NCBI GenBank assembly: GCA_016718805.1
Contig: JADKCP010000001.1
Coordinates: 1,414,001 to 1,478,000 of the forward strand
Source: Bacteroidota bacterium
Lineage (GTDB): Bacteria > Bacteroidota > Bacteroidia > UBA4408
Direction of reading: 5' to 3'
DNA length: 64,000 nt
This document shows positions 36,797 to 45,767 of the stretch, piece after piece (position 1 is the first letter of the stretch; every line of letters starts with the position of its first letter). The position numbers and the translations under genes are program-made. The notes under the pieces are model-generated. The model did not search any database and was not told the DNA's origin. It saw only the letters and a list, made by a program, of their open reading frames with translations.

Positions 36797-37726
36797 ATGA
36801 AAATAACCGTAGTAGGAGCAGGGGCTGTGGGTGCAACTTGTGCCGATAATATTGCCCGCAAAGAATTGTGTCAGGAATTGGTAATTCTGGATATTAAAGA
36901 AGGATTGGCAGAAGGAAAGGCGTTGGACATGACGCAAACCGCTGCCTTATTAGGTTTTGATACTAAAATAACCGGAAGCACCAATGATTATTCTAAAACA
37001 GCAGGAAGCGATGTTGTGGTAATAACTTCAGGTATTCCACGTAAACCGGGTATGACGCGTGAAGAGCTTATTGGAACTAATGCAAACATTGTTAAAGGTG
37101 TTACCGAAAATATTTTAAAAAATTCACCCAATGCTATCATCATTGTTATTTCCAATCCAATGGATACAATGACTTACCTTGCATTAACCAGCAGTAAATT
37201 ACCTAAAAACAGAGTAATTGGAATGGGCGGAATTTTAGATAGCGCTCGTTTTAAATGCTATTTAAGTGCAGCCCTTAATTGCTCACCCAACGATTTAAAT
37301 GCAACAGTAATTGGTGGACACGGCGATACTACCATGATTCCGCTGATTCGCTATGCTACCTGGAATTCAGTTCCGGTAAGCAGTTTATTAAGCGAGGACG
37401 TACAAAAACAAATAGTTGCCGATACCATGGTAGGAGGGGCAACCTTAACAAAATTAATTGGAACCAGCGCTTGGTATGCACCCGGAGCTGCAGGAGCTGC
37501 TTTAGTTGAAAGCATTGTTCGGGATGAGAAAAAATTATTTACCTGCTGCGTTGCTCTCGATGGTGAATATGGACAAAAAGATATTTGTATGGGAGTGCCG
37601 GTGGTAATTGGTAAAAATGGATTTGAGAAAATAGTTGATTATAAATTAAATGCCGACGAACAAGCTGCCTTCAACAAATCGGCAGATGCTGTTAGAAGTA
37701 TGAACGATGTGTTAAAAACAATATAG
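36797..37726 (+). CDS. mdh: Malate dehydrogenase
   Basis: A 309-residue NAD-dependent malate dehydrogenase of the LDH-like type, catalysing malate to oxaloacetate in the TCA cycle. The cofactor motif 'GAGAVGATCADN' starts at residue 7 and Asp32 ends the second strand, favouring NAD. In the substrate loop 'GIPRKPGMTREEL', Arg82 replaces the Gln of lactate dehydrogenases and Arg88 is the second substrate Arg. Arg151 and His175 ('GGHGDTTM') complete the active site. The gene is monocistronic, with a strong terminator directly after it. Confidence 0.96.
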   Translation: MKITVVGAGAVGATCADNIARKELCQELVILDIKEGLAEGKALDMTQTAALLGFDTKITGSTNDYSKTAGSDVVVITSGIPRKPGMTREELIGTNANIVKGVTENILKNSPNAIIIVISNPMDTMTYLALTSSKLPKNRVIGMGGILDSARFKCYLSAALNCSPNDLNATVIGGHGDTTMIPLIRYATWNSVPVSSLLSEDVQKQIVADTMVGGATLTKLIGTSAWYAPGAAGAALVESIVRDEKKLFTCCVALDGEYGQKDICMGVPVVIGKNGFEKIVDYKLNADEQAAFNKSADAVRSMNDVLKTI

Positions 37727-37744
37727 TTTTTTCACACTAAATTG

Positions 37745-37778
37745 AAAGCCGCTTCTGCATAAGGAGCGGCTTTTTTTT
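37745..37778 (+). terminator. Intrinsic terminator of mdh
   Basis: AAGCCGCT (37746-37753) pairs with AGCGGCTT (37765-37772), extendable by flanking pairs to 11 bp, and is followed by a run of eight T residues. Confidence 0.9.
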
Positions 37779-37814
37779 GTAGCAACGGAGGTAATCTAAA
37801 CCCTTCCAAAAAGT

Positions 37815-37853
37815 AAGAGGAGAGACTGCCTCACTACAAGCAGCTCTCCTCTT
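37815..37853 (-). terminator. Probable intrinsic terminator of the PKD-domain gene
   Basis: AAGAGGAGAG and CTGC (37815-37829, with one bulged A) pair with GCAG and CTCTCCTCTT (37840-37853), a 14-bp stem with a 10-base loop. On the minus strand it is followed by ACTTTTTGG. It lies 30 bp after the stop of the convergent gene. Confidence 0.75.
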
Positions 37854-37883
37854 ATCACTCACCTAAACTAAACAAACAAACTT

Positions 37884-39665
37884 TTATTCAGACTTCACAA
37901 ATTTTGAAGTTGAACGAGTAGTAGCATCTATCACCGAAATTGAATAAACACCTTTCGCTAATTGACTAATGGTTTCATTGATATTTTGTTTACCTGCACT
38001 TACTCTATAACCTTTAGAAAGTACAACTTGACCTAAATTATTTTCAATAACAAGCGTAACCGTACCTGCTTCTTTAGCTTCAACACTAACAGTAAGAATA
38101 TCTTTAGCAGGATTTGGATATAGTCCGAAAGCAGGTTCAGCAACAGCAGCAGCCGAATAAACTACAAGGATGGTCCCACTGTTCACTTCTATGTTTACAT
38201 TACTTACTGTTGGGTTAGCAGCATTAATGGTCACAATAGAAGGAACAGTAGACTTTCCTGCTACTTCGGCATATATTTGATAAGTGCCGTAAGCGATACT
38301 AGGGAAACTATAGTTTCCATTGATATCCGTGGTGGTGGACGCAATTGGGTTATTGTTCATATCTAATAAAAGTATGGTGATTCCATAGATAGGATCTCCT
38401 GGCGACATTAGTCGGTTTGCACCTTGCAATACGCTACCTCCAATAAATCCTGGTCCACCAGGGTTGGCGCCTGCAACCATGTTGATATTTGCAGTAGCAG
38501 TTGAATTAATCACCAGTACATTCGTGGCAGTTGTCCAAAATAAACTGCTGGTATGGTAAGTCGGCATATAGAAATTGTAGTATGCCGAGTTGCTATCTAA
38601 AGCAGCTTTAACTAAATAGGCTCCTGGTGCAACATTCGAAAAGAAATAATAACCTCCTGAATCTATAGAAGTAGTATCAATTGCAGTAAGTAAGGTACTA
38701 TCGTGACGAATCAAATATACAGTTCCATAATCTGCAGGAGTTAAAAATCCTAAACCGGGTAAACTAACTTGACCATATACATAAAAACTGCTTACTGTAG
38801 ATTGTACAGTAACTGTATGACAAACCTGATCAAAGCAACCAATGGTTGAATCAATAACGCTTAAGCAAACTGTATAGGTTCCCGGTGCGTTATAAACATG
38901 TATTGGAAACTGCCCTGTTCCGCTAGAACCATCACCAAATGTCCAGAAATAATCATAGTTGGCTCCAAAACTTGCATTAAAATAGGTGTTATTGTTGGCA
39001 CCGGTTGATTGGTATCCAAAAGCAGCAGTGCAGGTTGTAGAACTTGCAATAGTAATAGGTGTACATGCTGAACTTGTGCAACCGTTAGAAGTAGTTGTTG
39101 TTAAGCAAACATTGTAGGTTCCTGAAGCAGTATAAGTATGTTGAGGGTACATTAAGTTTGAAACAGGACTTCCATCGCCAAAGTTCCATGAATAGCTGCT
39201 AATGGTTGCCGGCGTTCCGTTTTCTGTTGCACTACCCATAAAAAAGTAGTTGAATGGATTTGATATCGAATCAGGGATAGCGTAAAATGTCGTGTTACAA
39301 GTAGCAGGATTATTAGAACACACTAACAAGGTAACCGTTGCCGATGAGGTAGTTCCTTGGTTATTTTGAACTTGCTGCGTTACATAAGTGGAACATGATT
39401 GTGTTAGGATGTAAAAAACAACATTTGGTCCGGGCATAGCACCATTTGGAATTGTAACTGTAAAAGCTCCGGTACTATTTGTGAAAATACAATTGTAATA
39501 CACCAGGGAAGTTTGCATACTATCGGTAAAAATACATACCTGATGATTGCTTACAGGATTGCCATTTGTATCGATGACATTCCCGTTGAGAATAAAATTG
39601 CCTTGTGCAAATGCTCCTATAACTAAGAAGCAAATAAGGCCGAATGTGGTAATTAATTTTTTCAT
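37884..39665 (-). CDS. Secreted double-PKD protein with T9SS type A sorting domain
   Basis: A 593-residue exported protein. After a signal peptide (residues 1-20, 'LICFLVIGAFAQ') it has a carboxypeptidase-regulatory-like domain ('FILNGNVIDTNGNPVSNHQV'), two PKD domains ('SYSWNFGDGSPVSN' and 'DYFWTFGDGSSGTG'), two further CarboxypepD_reg/CNA_B-like domains ('GYYFFSNVAPGAYLVKA' and 'GNYSFPSIAYGTYQIYAEV') and a type A sorting domain ('FGLYPNPAKDILTVSVEAKE' to 'STSKFVKSE'). Such proteins are surface or extracellular scaffolds; no catalytic domain is visible. A promoter-like element and a strong terminator suggest a monocistronic gene. Confidence 0.9.
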   Translation of the reverse strand: MKKLITTFGLICFLVIGAFAQGNFILNGNVIDTNGNPVSNHQVCIFTDSMQTSLVYYNCIFTNSTGAFTVTIPNGAMPGPNVVFYILTQSCSTYVTQQVQNNQGTTSSATVTLLVCSNNPATCNTTFYAIPDSISNPFNYFFMGSATENGTPATISSYSWNFGDGSPVSNLMYPQHTYTASGTYNVCLTTTTSNGCTSSACTPITIASSTTCTAAFGYQSTGANNNTYFNASFGANYDYFWTFGDGSSGTGQFPIHVYNAPGTYTVCLSVIDSTIGCFDQVCHTVTVQSTVSSFYVYGQVSLPGLGFLTPADYGTVYLIRHDSTLLTAIDTTSIDSGGYYFFSNVAPGAYLVKAALDSNSAYYNFYMPTYHTSSLFWTTATNVLVINSTATANINMVAGANPGGPGFIGGSVLQGANRLMSPGDPIYGITILLLDMNNNPIASTTTDINGNYSFPSIAYGTYQIYAEVAGKSTVPSIVTINAANPTVSNVNIEVNSGTILVVYSAAAVAEPAFGLYPNPAKDILTVSVEAKEAGTVTLVIENNLGQVVLSKGYRVSAGKQNINETISQLAKGVYSISVIDATTRSTSKFVKSE

Positions 39666-39716
39666 GTTGTCTTTTGTTTTTGGGTTAAACGTTTATTTAT
39701 TTTTATTTTGATGATA

Positions 39717-39749
39717 CAAATGTGTTTTCTTTTTTTTTTTCAGCGCAAG
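39717..39749 (-). promoter_or_regulatory. Possible Bacteroidota-type promoter for the PKD-domain gene
   Basis: Read on the minus strand, CTTG (39746-39749) is followed after 21 bases by CACATTTG (39717-39724), one mismatch each to TTTG and TAnnTTTG. The start would lie about 45 bases before the ATG at 39665. Confidence 0.35.
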
Positions 39750-39947
39750 TCAAATTTACTAAAATCTTACCTGTTCAAAATGTATTATAGTAATTATTGT
39801 CCTTTAAATAGTACACTTTAGGAAGGAAAATGATGTTTTGTTCACAACTAATATTTTGCCTGTTTTTTTTGTAAAATTGGATACTATACACCTGTTATTT
39901 TTCAGACTGCTCGATTTTTTATTATTTTGCCATCAAAGCAAAACAGG

Positions 39948-40382
39948 ATGATAGTTGCAAAGGAATTTAAATGGGAAGCTGCACACCGCTTGCCTTGGCA
40001 TAATGGTAAATGCAAACACTTGCATGGCCACTCCTACAAAATGGTAGTAGAATTTGAAGGAGAGCCGGATGAAAATGGAATGGTCATGGATTTTAATGTA
40101 CTAAAAAGTCTAGTGCAACCCATCGTTGATCAACTTGATCATACCACCATTATAGCTAAAAGCGATGTTGAGCTGCGCGATACGTTTGTTGCTAAATCCT
40201 GGAAATATTTTGAAATGGAGAATGAATCAACCGCTGAAAATTTGTGTGCCTTAGTTGTTCACTTTATTACTAAAAATAACCTACACATATTGCGTACAAA
40301 TTCAATACGTGCAATCTGTATAAAAATTTCAGAAACAGCTTCCGCCTATGCCTCTTTAAGAGTTGAAATTGCTACAGAGTAA
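39948..40382 (+). CDS. queD: 6-carboxytetrahydropterin synthase / 6-pyruvoyltetrahydropterin synthase family protein
   Basis: A 144-residue enzyme from the ATG at 39948; an in-frame TTG at 39927 would add only seven residues. Zinc ligands are the His in 'KWEAAHRLPWH' and the pair in 'CKHLHGHSYKM'; the catalytic Cys precedes them ('NGKCKHLHGH'). 'GMVMDFNVLK' and 'LDHTTI' are also family signatures, and a C-terminal Glu lies in 'ISETASAYASLRVEI'. The likely reaction makes 6-carboxy-5,6,7,8-tetrahydropterin from dihydroneopterin triphosphate on the route to queuosine. Other queuosine genes are absent nearby, so a biopterin role cannot be excluded. Confidence 0.9.
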   Translation: MIVAKEFKWEAAHRLPWHNGKCKHLHGHSYKMVVEFEGEPDENGMVMDFNVLKSLVQPIVDQLDHTTIIAKSDVELRDTFVAKSWKYFEMENESTAENLCALVVHFITKNNLHILRTNSIRAICIKISETASAYASLRVEIATE

Positions 40383-40463
40383 ATTAATCAATGGACTAAT
40401 TCAATTAGGCTTAAGCAAAAGATTAGCAGATTAAATGAAATTATTGTTGAATTAAAAAGAAAT

Positions 40464-40835
40464 TCAGGCGGTAGTTTTACTAAGCTCTTCCCCTTGTTCA
40501 TTTTGTTCAGCTAAAGTCCAACCATCGGTAACGGTTGTTTCGAGCCACACTCTTCCCGATTTTCGAAAAACTTGAACAGCCAATCCATAAATATCGCTAA
40601 AGCGCTGTTCTAAATCGTTCACCGTCATAGCTGCATTAATCACTAAATGACCTTTTGCATGAATAGTGCGGCATTCACCTAGGGTTTTACTATTGTGCTT
40701 TACTAATTTTTTTGAACTCGCTGCTCCGGGCTTATGCGGCTTCGAAAAAAACTCAAGTTTAAGAAACGGAAATACCGAATTAAATTCCTCTTGAATGGCC
40801 GAAATTTTTCGTCGATCGTTTATTGTTACAAGCAT
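40464..40835 (-). CDS. Protein of unknown function
   Basis: A 123-residue soluble protein with no signal peptide, membrane helix or known motif that I recognise. The N terminus ('MLVTINDRRKISAIQEEFN') looks like a beta-alpha unit followed by 'FPFLKLEFFSKPHKPG'; the end has 'YGLAVQVFRKSGRVWLET' strands and a polar tail. The composition is normal for this genome and the gene has a promoter-like element of its own. It lies downstream of the two-component gene pair with a 176-bp gap. Its conserved-looking compact fold suggests a real gene rather than a chance reading frame. Confidence 0.7.
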   Translation of the reverse strand: MLVTINDRRKISAIQEEFNSVFPFLKLEFFSKPHKPGAASSKKLVKHNSKTLGECRTIHAKGHLVINAAMTVNDLEQRFSDIYGLAVQVFRKSGRVWLETTVTDGWTLAEQNEQGEELSKTTA

Positions 40836-40864
40836 AGCCTCTGATAGTAGTTAATTTAGCTATG

Positions 40865-40895
40865 CAAAAATAAGTGTGATGTAAATTTCTTAAAA
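40865..40895 (-). promoter_or_regulatory. Possible promoter for the 123-residue unknown gene
   Basis: On the minus strand the perfect -7 motif TATTTTTG (40865-40872) lies about 30 bases before the ATG at 40835; TTTT at 40892-40895, 19 bases upstream, is one base off the -33 TTTG. Confidence 0.4.
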
Positions 40896-41011
40896 TGAGA
40901 GAAGTCAGAACAATTACTGATAATTATCAGTTTTCTTCTAATTAAGCAAATCAATAAAAGCTAGCTGATTTTGTGGATGCAAATTAATCGACAAAAGCTG
41001 ATTGTGCTTAG

Positions 41012-41269
41012 TTAATTTTTCATTTTCGCTAACTTCTCATAATTCAAAATGGTAATTGTGCCGGCCGAAATTTCAATGTACTTTTCTTCTTTAAAGTCAC
41101 TTAAGGTACGTATCACAGTTTCGGTAGCAGTACCAACAATATTCGCTAAATCTTCGCGCGAAACATGCATACTGAATTTTTGATCATTGGCAGATTTATA
41201 TTTATCCGAAAGTTTCACCAAAGCTTCAGCAACTCTTTTGCGCACTGAGTTGTAGGCCAATTTAACCAA
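41012..41269 (-). pseudogene. C-terminal HTH_Crp fragment of the frameshifted CRP-type response regulator
   Basis: These 85 residues are the missing DNA-binding end of the upstream regulator. They hold the linker helix 'LAYNSVRKRVAEALVKLSDKY' and a CRP-type helix-turn-helix ('VSREDLANIVGTATETVIRTLSDF' region) with a short wing 'YIEISAGTITI'. The only available start is TTG, and the first residues (LVKLAYN) match the inner part of the domain, not a protein start. It overlaps the larger part by 55 bases in another frame. Adding one A to the GAAAG at 41273-41277 (minus strand) would join the two into one protein of about 350 residues. Confidence 0.85.
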
Positions 41270-42069
41270 TTGCTTTCTTTTTCCCGTAAATTATTTGATA
41301 GCAATTCAATAAACTTCCTTGATACTTCTGCGTTTTTATATATCAAATCGTAAAAATCTTCTTTCGGAATCATGTATACTTCACTGTCTTCAAGTGCAGT
41401 GGCGGTATTGGTGTGTTTCTCGCTTTGCAGCAATGACAAGTAGCCAAAAAAATCTCCTTCTTTATACAACTCAGTAATTAACTCTTTTCCTAATTCATTG
41501 CTTTGAAAAGTTTTTATTTTCCCCTTGTTTACAAAATAAACCCCCTTGGGATAGGCTCCTTCAGTATAGATGTCGTCTTTCTTTTTGTAGCTTCTTATTT
41601 CCTGTTCTTTCGAAAGTTCTTTCAGCGATTCAATGCCTTTTGCTTCCGAAATAAAATCACTAATCCCTTTTAAATTTTTAGTGAATTCTTTTTTCAATAT
41701 GCTGTTTTTACGTAATCTACTTTCAATGGCATTTAGCAAATCCATATCATCAAAAGGTTTGGTAATATAATCATCGGCCCCCATTTCCATGCCCTTTCGA
41801 AAGTCGCTACGCTCTGCTTTTGCCGTTAAAAATATAAATGGAATTCCTGCAGTTTCATCGTTTTTTGAAAGCATGTGTAATACGCCATGACCATCTAACA
41901 CAGGCATCATAATGTCGCAAATAATTAAATCGGGTTTTTCTTTTTGCGCCAATTCCACACCTTCTTTTCCATGTTTTGCTGTAATTACCTTGTACTTGGC
42001 TAATTCAAGTATTTCAGCAGTATTTTCTCGTACGTCTTTGTTATCTTCAATCAATAATATAGTCGTCAT
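41215..42069 (-). CDS. Response regulator with cNMP-binding domain (CRP-type), frameshifted before its HTH
   Basis: A 284-residue reading frame. Residues 1-120 are a receiver with Asp8-Asp9-type acidic pocket ('IEDN'), phosphoacceptor Asp52 ('IICDIMMP'), Thr82 and Lys104 ('YITKPF'). Residues about 145-265 are a cNMP-binding domain of the CRP/FNR group ('DIYTEGAYPKGVYFVNKGKI', 'EGDFFGYLSLL', 'SEVYMIPKEDF'). After 'LLSNNLREKE' the frame changes to an unrelated 19-residue tail, while the expected HTH domain continues in the -1 frame. Either a mutation, a sequencing error or a slippage site explains it. The gene starts three bases after the stop of the PAS histidine kinase, its evident partner. 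Confidence 0.88.
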   Translation of the reverse strand: MTTILLIEDNKDVRENTAEILELAKYKVITAKHGKEGVELAQKEKPDLIICDIMMPVLDGHGVLHMLSKNDETAGIPFIFLTAKAERSDFRKGMEMGADDYITKPFDDMDLLNAIESRLRKNSILKKEFTKNLKGISDFISEAKGIESLKELSKEQEIRSYKKKDDIYTEGAYPKGVYFVNKGKIKTFQSNELGKELITELYKEGDFFGYLSLLQSEKHTNTATALEDSEVYMIPKEDFYDLIYKNAEVSRKFIELLSNNLREKESNWLNWPTTQCAKELLKLW

Positions 42070-42072
42070 AGT

Positions 42073-43278
42073 TTATTGTGGTATTATGATGGTAAAGGTT
42101 GTTCCTTTATTTTCTTTGCTTTCAAAATCCAAGGTAGCATTCATTAATTCGGCGTAACGCGCTACAATGGCTAATCCCAAACCGGTACCTTGTATGTGCG
42201 TTGCATTGTTTCCTCTGAAAAAGCGTTCAAACAAATGTTCCTGATCTTCTTTCGGTATTCCAATTCCGTTGTCTTTTACCGAAATACGCAAGGATGAATT
42301 TTGAACTTTTACACTCACTTCTACAGTACCCCCATTGGGTGAAAATTTTAGTGCGTTTGAAATTAAATTAAACAGGATGTTTTTTACCAATTTTTTATCC
42401 AAAACAACCTGTTCATTTCCGCTGTAGGAAAGCGTAATTTGTTGGTTATTTTGCGCCATCCCCAACATGTCTGAAATTATTTCGTTAATAAAGTTCTTCA
42501 GGTTAATGGCTTCCGGTAGGTTCTCAATTTTACCTTCTTCCAACTTGCTTACTGATAAAAAATCATTCAATATATCGGTGAGGTTATTTATTGAGGTTTT
42601 AATTTTTCCAACATGTTTCAATTGATTTTCAGTATCCTTTTGCTCCCCATATTTTGTTACCAGTGAAAGTGACGAGAGCATTGTGGTAAGTGGAGTTCTA
42701 AACTCGTGAGAAGCCATCGAAACGAAGCGCGATTTTAGTTCATTCAAGTCTTTTTCCTTTTCCAAAGCTTGCCGTAAATCTTCTTTCGTTTTTTGTAATT
42801 CATCAACAGCTTCTTCTAAAATAAGCGTTCGGTTTTTTACTTGCCTCTCAAGTTCTACCGAATAATTTTTTAATTTATCTTCTGCTTGTTTGCGAATACT
42901 TATGTCTATAATAAAAGCTATTACAAACCTACCTTCCGGTGTGGAGTAAGGACTTAAACTAATTTCTACAGGAAATTCAGTTCCGTCTTTTTTTAAACCA
43001 TGAAGCTCCATCCCTTGCCCCATTGAGCGAGGATGTGGATGTTGTTGAAATTTTGTTCTGGATTCTAAATGTTTTTCACTGAGTTTTCTGGGAATCAAAA
43101 TCTCAATTTTTTGTCCCGTTAATTCCCCTTTTCCATACCCAAATAACTTCTCGGCGCTTGGATTTGCCTGGGTAATTGATCCGGTATCGTCGCTTACTAA
43201 AATCCCTTCTGTTGCATGCAAAAACAAGGCATTTACTCCCTCTTTACTATCCACGTTTTGACTTACTATTTGGTGCAT
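42073..43278 (-). CDS. PAS domain sensor histidine kinase
   Basis: About 401 residues from the ATG at 43278; the longer reading from a TTG at 43308 adds ten residues without support. It is a soluble kinase: a PAS domain at about 20-135 ('LHATEGILVSDDTGSITQAN', 'GYGKGELTGQKIEILIP' and a PAC tail), a coiled coil, HisKA with 'SMASHEFRTPLTTMLSSLS' and HATPase with 'NLISNALKFSPNGG', 'DNGIGIP' and 'GTGLGLAIV'. All boxes look active. With no membrane helix it probably senses a cytosolic signal such as redox state or oxygen. It is followed three bases later by the receiver/CRP-type regulator, its likely target. Confidence 0.92.
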   Translation of the reverse strand: MHQIVSQNVDSKEGVNALFLHATEGILVSDDTGSITQANPSAEKLFGYGKGELTGQKIEILIPRKLSEKHLESRTKFQQHPHPRSMGQGMELHGLKKDGTEFPVEISLSPYSTPEGRFVIAFIIDISIRKQAEDKLKNYSVELERQVKNRTLILEEAVDELQKTKEDLRQALEKEKDLNELKSRFVSMASHEFRTPLTTMLSSLSLVTKYGEQKDTENQLKHVGKIKTSINNLTDILNDFLSVSKLEEGKIENLPEAINLKNFINEIISDMLGMAQNNQQITLSYSGNEQVVLDKKLVKNILFNLISNALKFSPNGGTVEVSVKVQNSSLRISVKDNGIGIPKEDQEHLFERFFRGNNATHIQGTGLGLAIVARYAELMNATLDFESKENKGTTFTIIIPQ

Positions 43279-43434
43279 GGCTAAATTACAATTTTTGGCA
43301 ACACGCAAAGGTATTTTACTATAATTTTAAAAATATGACTTTGGTCAGTTTGTGTTTTTTTATTCAACTAGCCTTTTCTTGTAGTAAATAGGAATACCTT
43401 GTACAGTAAGATTTACACTTAGTTTGGAGAAACA

Positions 43435-43472
43435 AAAAACCGCTTCAAAGAATTTTCTTAGAAGCGGTTTTT
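43435..43472 (-). terminator. Intrinsic terminator of pnp
   Basis: AAAAACCGCTTC (43435-43446) pairs perfectly with GAAGCGGTTTTT (43461-43472), a 12-bp stem with a 14-base loop. On the minus strand it starts 17 bases after the pnp stop and ends in a T run. By symmetry it could also stop transcription from the other side. Confidence 0.88.
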
Positions 43473-43488
43473 ATTAAACTAGATTCAG

Positions 43489-45627
43489 TTAAGCTTGTTG
43501 CTCAGCTTGCTTTTCGGGCTTAGGCAATAAGGCTTTACGCGATAATTTAAATTTACCGGTCTTTGGATCGGTTCCAATTAATTTTACCTGGATTTTTTCG
43601 CCTTCTTTCAGAACTCCTTCCAAGCTGTCTAATCGCTTGTGGTCTACTTCCGAAATGTGCAACAATCCATCCTTACCCGGCATAAATTCAACAAAGGCAC
43701 CAAAAGCAAGAATCGATTTAATTTTTCCTTCATAAGTTTCACCAACTTCCGGAATCGCAACAATTGCACGTATCTTAGCCATTGCTTTGTCGATGTTTTC
43801 TTTGTTATCACTCGATACCTGCACAAAGCCTTGATTGTCTATTTCTTCAATGGTAATAATAGTATTGGTTTCACGCTGCATTTCCTGGATAATTTTTCCA
43901 CCAGGTCCTATAATCGCCCCAATGAATTCCTTTGGAATGGTTATTTTCACAATACGTGGTGCATGTGGTTTGTAGTCTTCACGAGGAGCTGCTAAGGTTT
44001 TTTTCATCTCACCCAATATGTGCATTCTACCAGCTTTAGCTTGTTCTAATGCCTCGGTTAAAACAGCATAACTCAAACCATCCACTTTAATATCCATTTG
44101 GCAAGCGGTTATCCCTTTTTCAGAACCAACTACTTTAAAATCCATATCACCCAAATGATCCTCATCACCTAAAATATCTGATAATACGGCATATTTTCCG
44201 GTACTGTCAGTTATTAATCCCATTGCAATTCCTGATACCGGTCGAGTTAATTGTACTCCTGCATCCATTAAAGCTAAGGTTCCTGCACAAACTGTCGCCA
44301 TCGAAGAAGAACCGTTTGATTCTAAAATATCCGATACAACACGCACTGTATAGGGGTTTTCAAGTGGCATTACTTGCTTAATTCCACGCATGGCCAAATT
44401 TCCGTGTCCAACTTCACGACGTCCAACACCGCGATTCGGTTTAACCTCACCCGTTGAAAAACCTGGAAAATTGTAGTGTAACAAAAAGTTGTTTTTTCCA
44501 TTTATCATGGCACCATCAATTAATTGCTCATCCATTTTGGTTCCTAATGTAACCGAAGTTAACGATTGAGTTTCGCCACGTGTAAATATTGCTGAACCAT
44601 GTGCAGCTGGTAAATAATCTACCTCACTCCAAATAGGTCGAATTTGATCGAGCTTGCGACCATCTAAACGGGTACGCTCATTCAAAACACTGGCACGAAC
44701 TGCTTCCTTTTCAACATCGTGAAAATATTTTCCAATTAAAAATGCTTCTGCCTTTTGTTGCTCTTCGCTAAGTGTTTCAACAAATTCCTTTTTTATGGCA
44801 GAAAATAATTCCTTGCGGATATTTTTATTGTCATTTCCTGATTTTGCTACTGCATAAATTTTATCGTAACAAGCTTTGGTAATTGCTTCTTTTAATTCAG
44901 GATTGTGTTTTTCGTGCACATATTCGCGTTTGGCCGGAGCATTTGCCATTACAGCAAATTCTTCCTGTGCTTTACACAATAATTTGATGGTTTCATGTGC
45001 AAGTTTTAAAGCTTCCAACATATCAGCCTCACTGCATTCTTTCATTTCTCCTTCCACCATGTTAATGTCTTTAGCAGAGGCTGCAACCATAATATCCATA
45101 TCAGCATTTGCTAATTCTGAAATTAATGGATTTACTACGAACTTCCCATCAATGCGTGCAACACGTACTTCGGCAATTGGGCCATTAAATGGAATATCTG
45201 AAATAGTTAATGCCGCAGAAGCTGCCAATGCTGCTAATGCATCCGGTAATATATTTTTATCAGCCGAAATTAAGCTAATCATAACTTGGGTATCAGCATG
45301 ATAATTATCCGGAAATAAAGGACGCAAAGCACGGTCAACTAATCTGCTAATCAACACTTCATAATCCGATAATTTTGCTTCTCGTTTAAAAAATCCTCCC
45401 GGGAATCGTCCAACAGCTGCGTATTTTTCTTGATAATCAACTGAAAGGGGTAAAAAATCTACATTCTCACCGGCTTCTTTTTTTGAAACAACAGTAGCCA
45501 ATAACATGGTATTACCCATTTTTACTACTACTGACGCATCTGCTTGTTTTGCCAGTTTTCCGGTTTCTAAACTAATGGTTCTACCATCTCCTAAATCAAT
45601 TGTTTTTGTTATTCCTTTTGGTGACAT
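43489..45627 (-). CDS. pnp: Polyribonucleotide nucleotidyltransferase (PNPase)
   Basis: A 712-residue phosphorolytic 3'-5' exoribonuclease. Two RNase PH domains are visible (about 10-140 and 320-545, joined by an all-helical part), the second with 'FTRGETQSLTSVTLGT' and 'DILGDEDHLGDMDFKV', which bears catalytic Asp residues. A KH domain follows ('IGAIIGPGGKIIQEMQRET') and then an S1 domain ('GETYEGKIKSILAFGAFVEF'). Length and order match the family (about 710). It works in mRNA decay and RNA quality control. It lies downstream of rpsO, the usual bacterial order, separated by an rpsO terminator. Confidence 0.97.
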   Translation of the reverse strand: MSPKGITKTIDLGDGRTISLETGKLAKQADASVVVKMGNTMLLATVVSKKEAGENVDFLPLSVDYQEKYAAVGRFPGGFFKREAKLSDYEVLISRLVDRALRPLFPDNYHADTQVMISLISADKNILPDALAALAASAALTISDIPFNGPIAEVRVARIDGKFVVNPLISELANADMDIMVAASAKDINMVEGEMKECSEADMLEALKLAHETIKLLCKAQEEFAVMANAPAKREYVHEKHNPELKEAITKACYDKIYAVAKSGNDNKNIRKELFSAIKKEFVETLSEEQQKAEAFLIGKYFHDVEKEAVRASVLNERTRLDGRKLDQIRPIWSEVDYLPAAHGSAIFTRGETQSLTSVTLGTKMDEQLIDGAMINGKNNFLLHYNFPGFSTGEVKPNRGVGRREVGHGNLAMRGIKQVMPLENPYTVRVVSDILESNGSSSMATVCAGTLALMDAGVQLTRPVSGIAMGLITDSTGKYAVLSDILGDEDHLGDMDFKVVGSEKGITACQMDIKVDGLSYAVLTEALEQAKAGRMHILGEMKKTLAAPREDYKPHAPRIVKITIPKEFIGAIIGPGGKIIQEMQRETNTIITIEEIDNQGFVQVSSDNKENIDKAMAKIRAIVAIPEVGETYEGKIKSILAFGAFVEFMPGKDGLLHISEVDHKRLDSLEGVLKEGEKIQVKLIGTDPKTGKFKLSRKALLPKPEKQAEQQA

Positions 45628-45767
45628 CTTGTTTTTGTTTTATGCAATAGGTTTCATCTTTTGGCCTATCACGGTTTATATTAAATTTTAATCGTTTTGC
45701 TCTTGTTGATTTTACCTACCTCGAATTTTGTTTTAACCTGGTGTTAAACAAGCATGGGTATGTATAG

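Noticed and set aside
39666..39947. preQ1 riboswitch upstream of the queD-like gene
   Set aside because: No preQ1-type stem-loop with the expected A-rich tail could be recognised in the stretch.
41268..41285. Programmed -1 ribosomal frameshift in the CRP-type regulator
   Set aside because: The joint reads GAA AAA GAA AGC in frame, which is not a classical X XXY YYZ slippery heptamer, and no strong downstream stem or pseudoknot was seen. A mutation or sequencing error is more likely.
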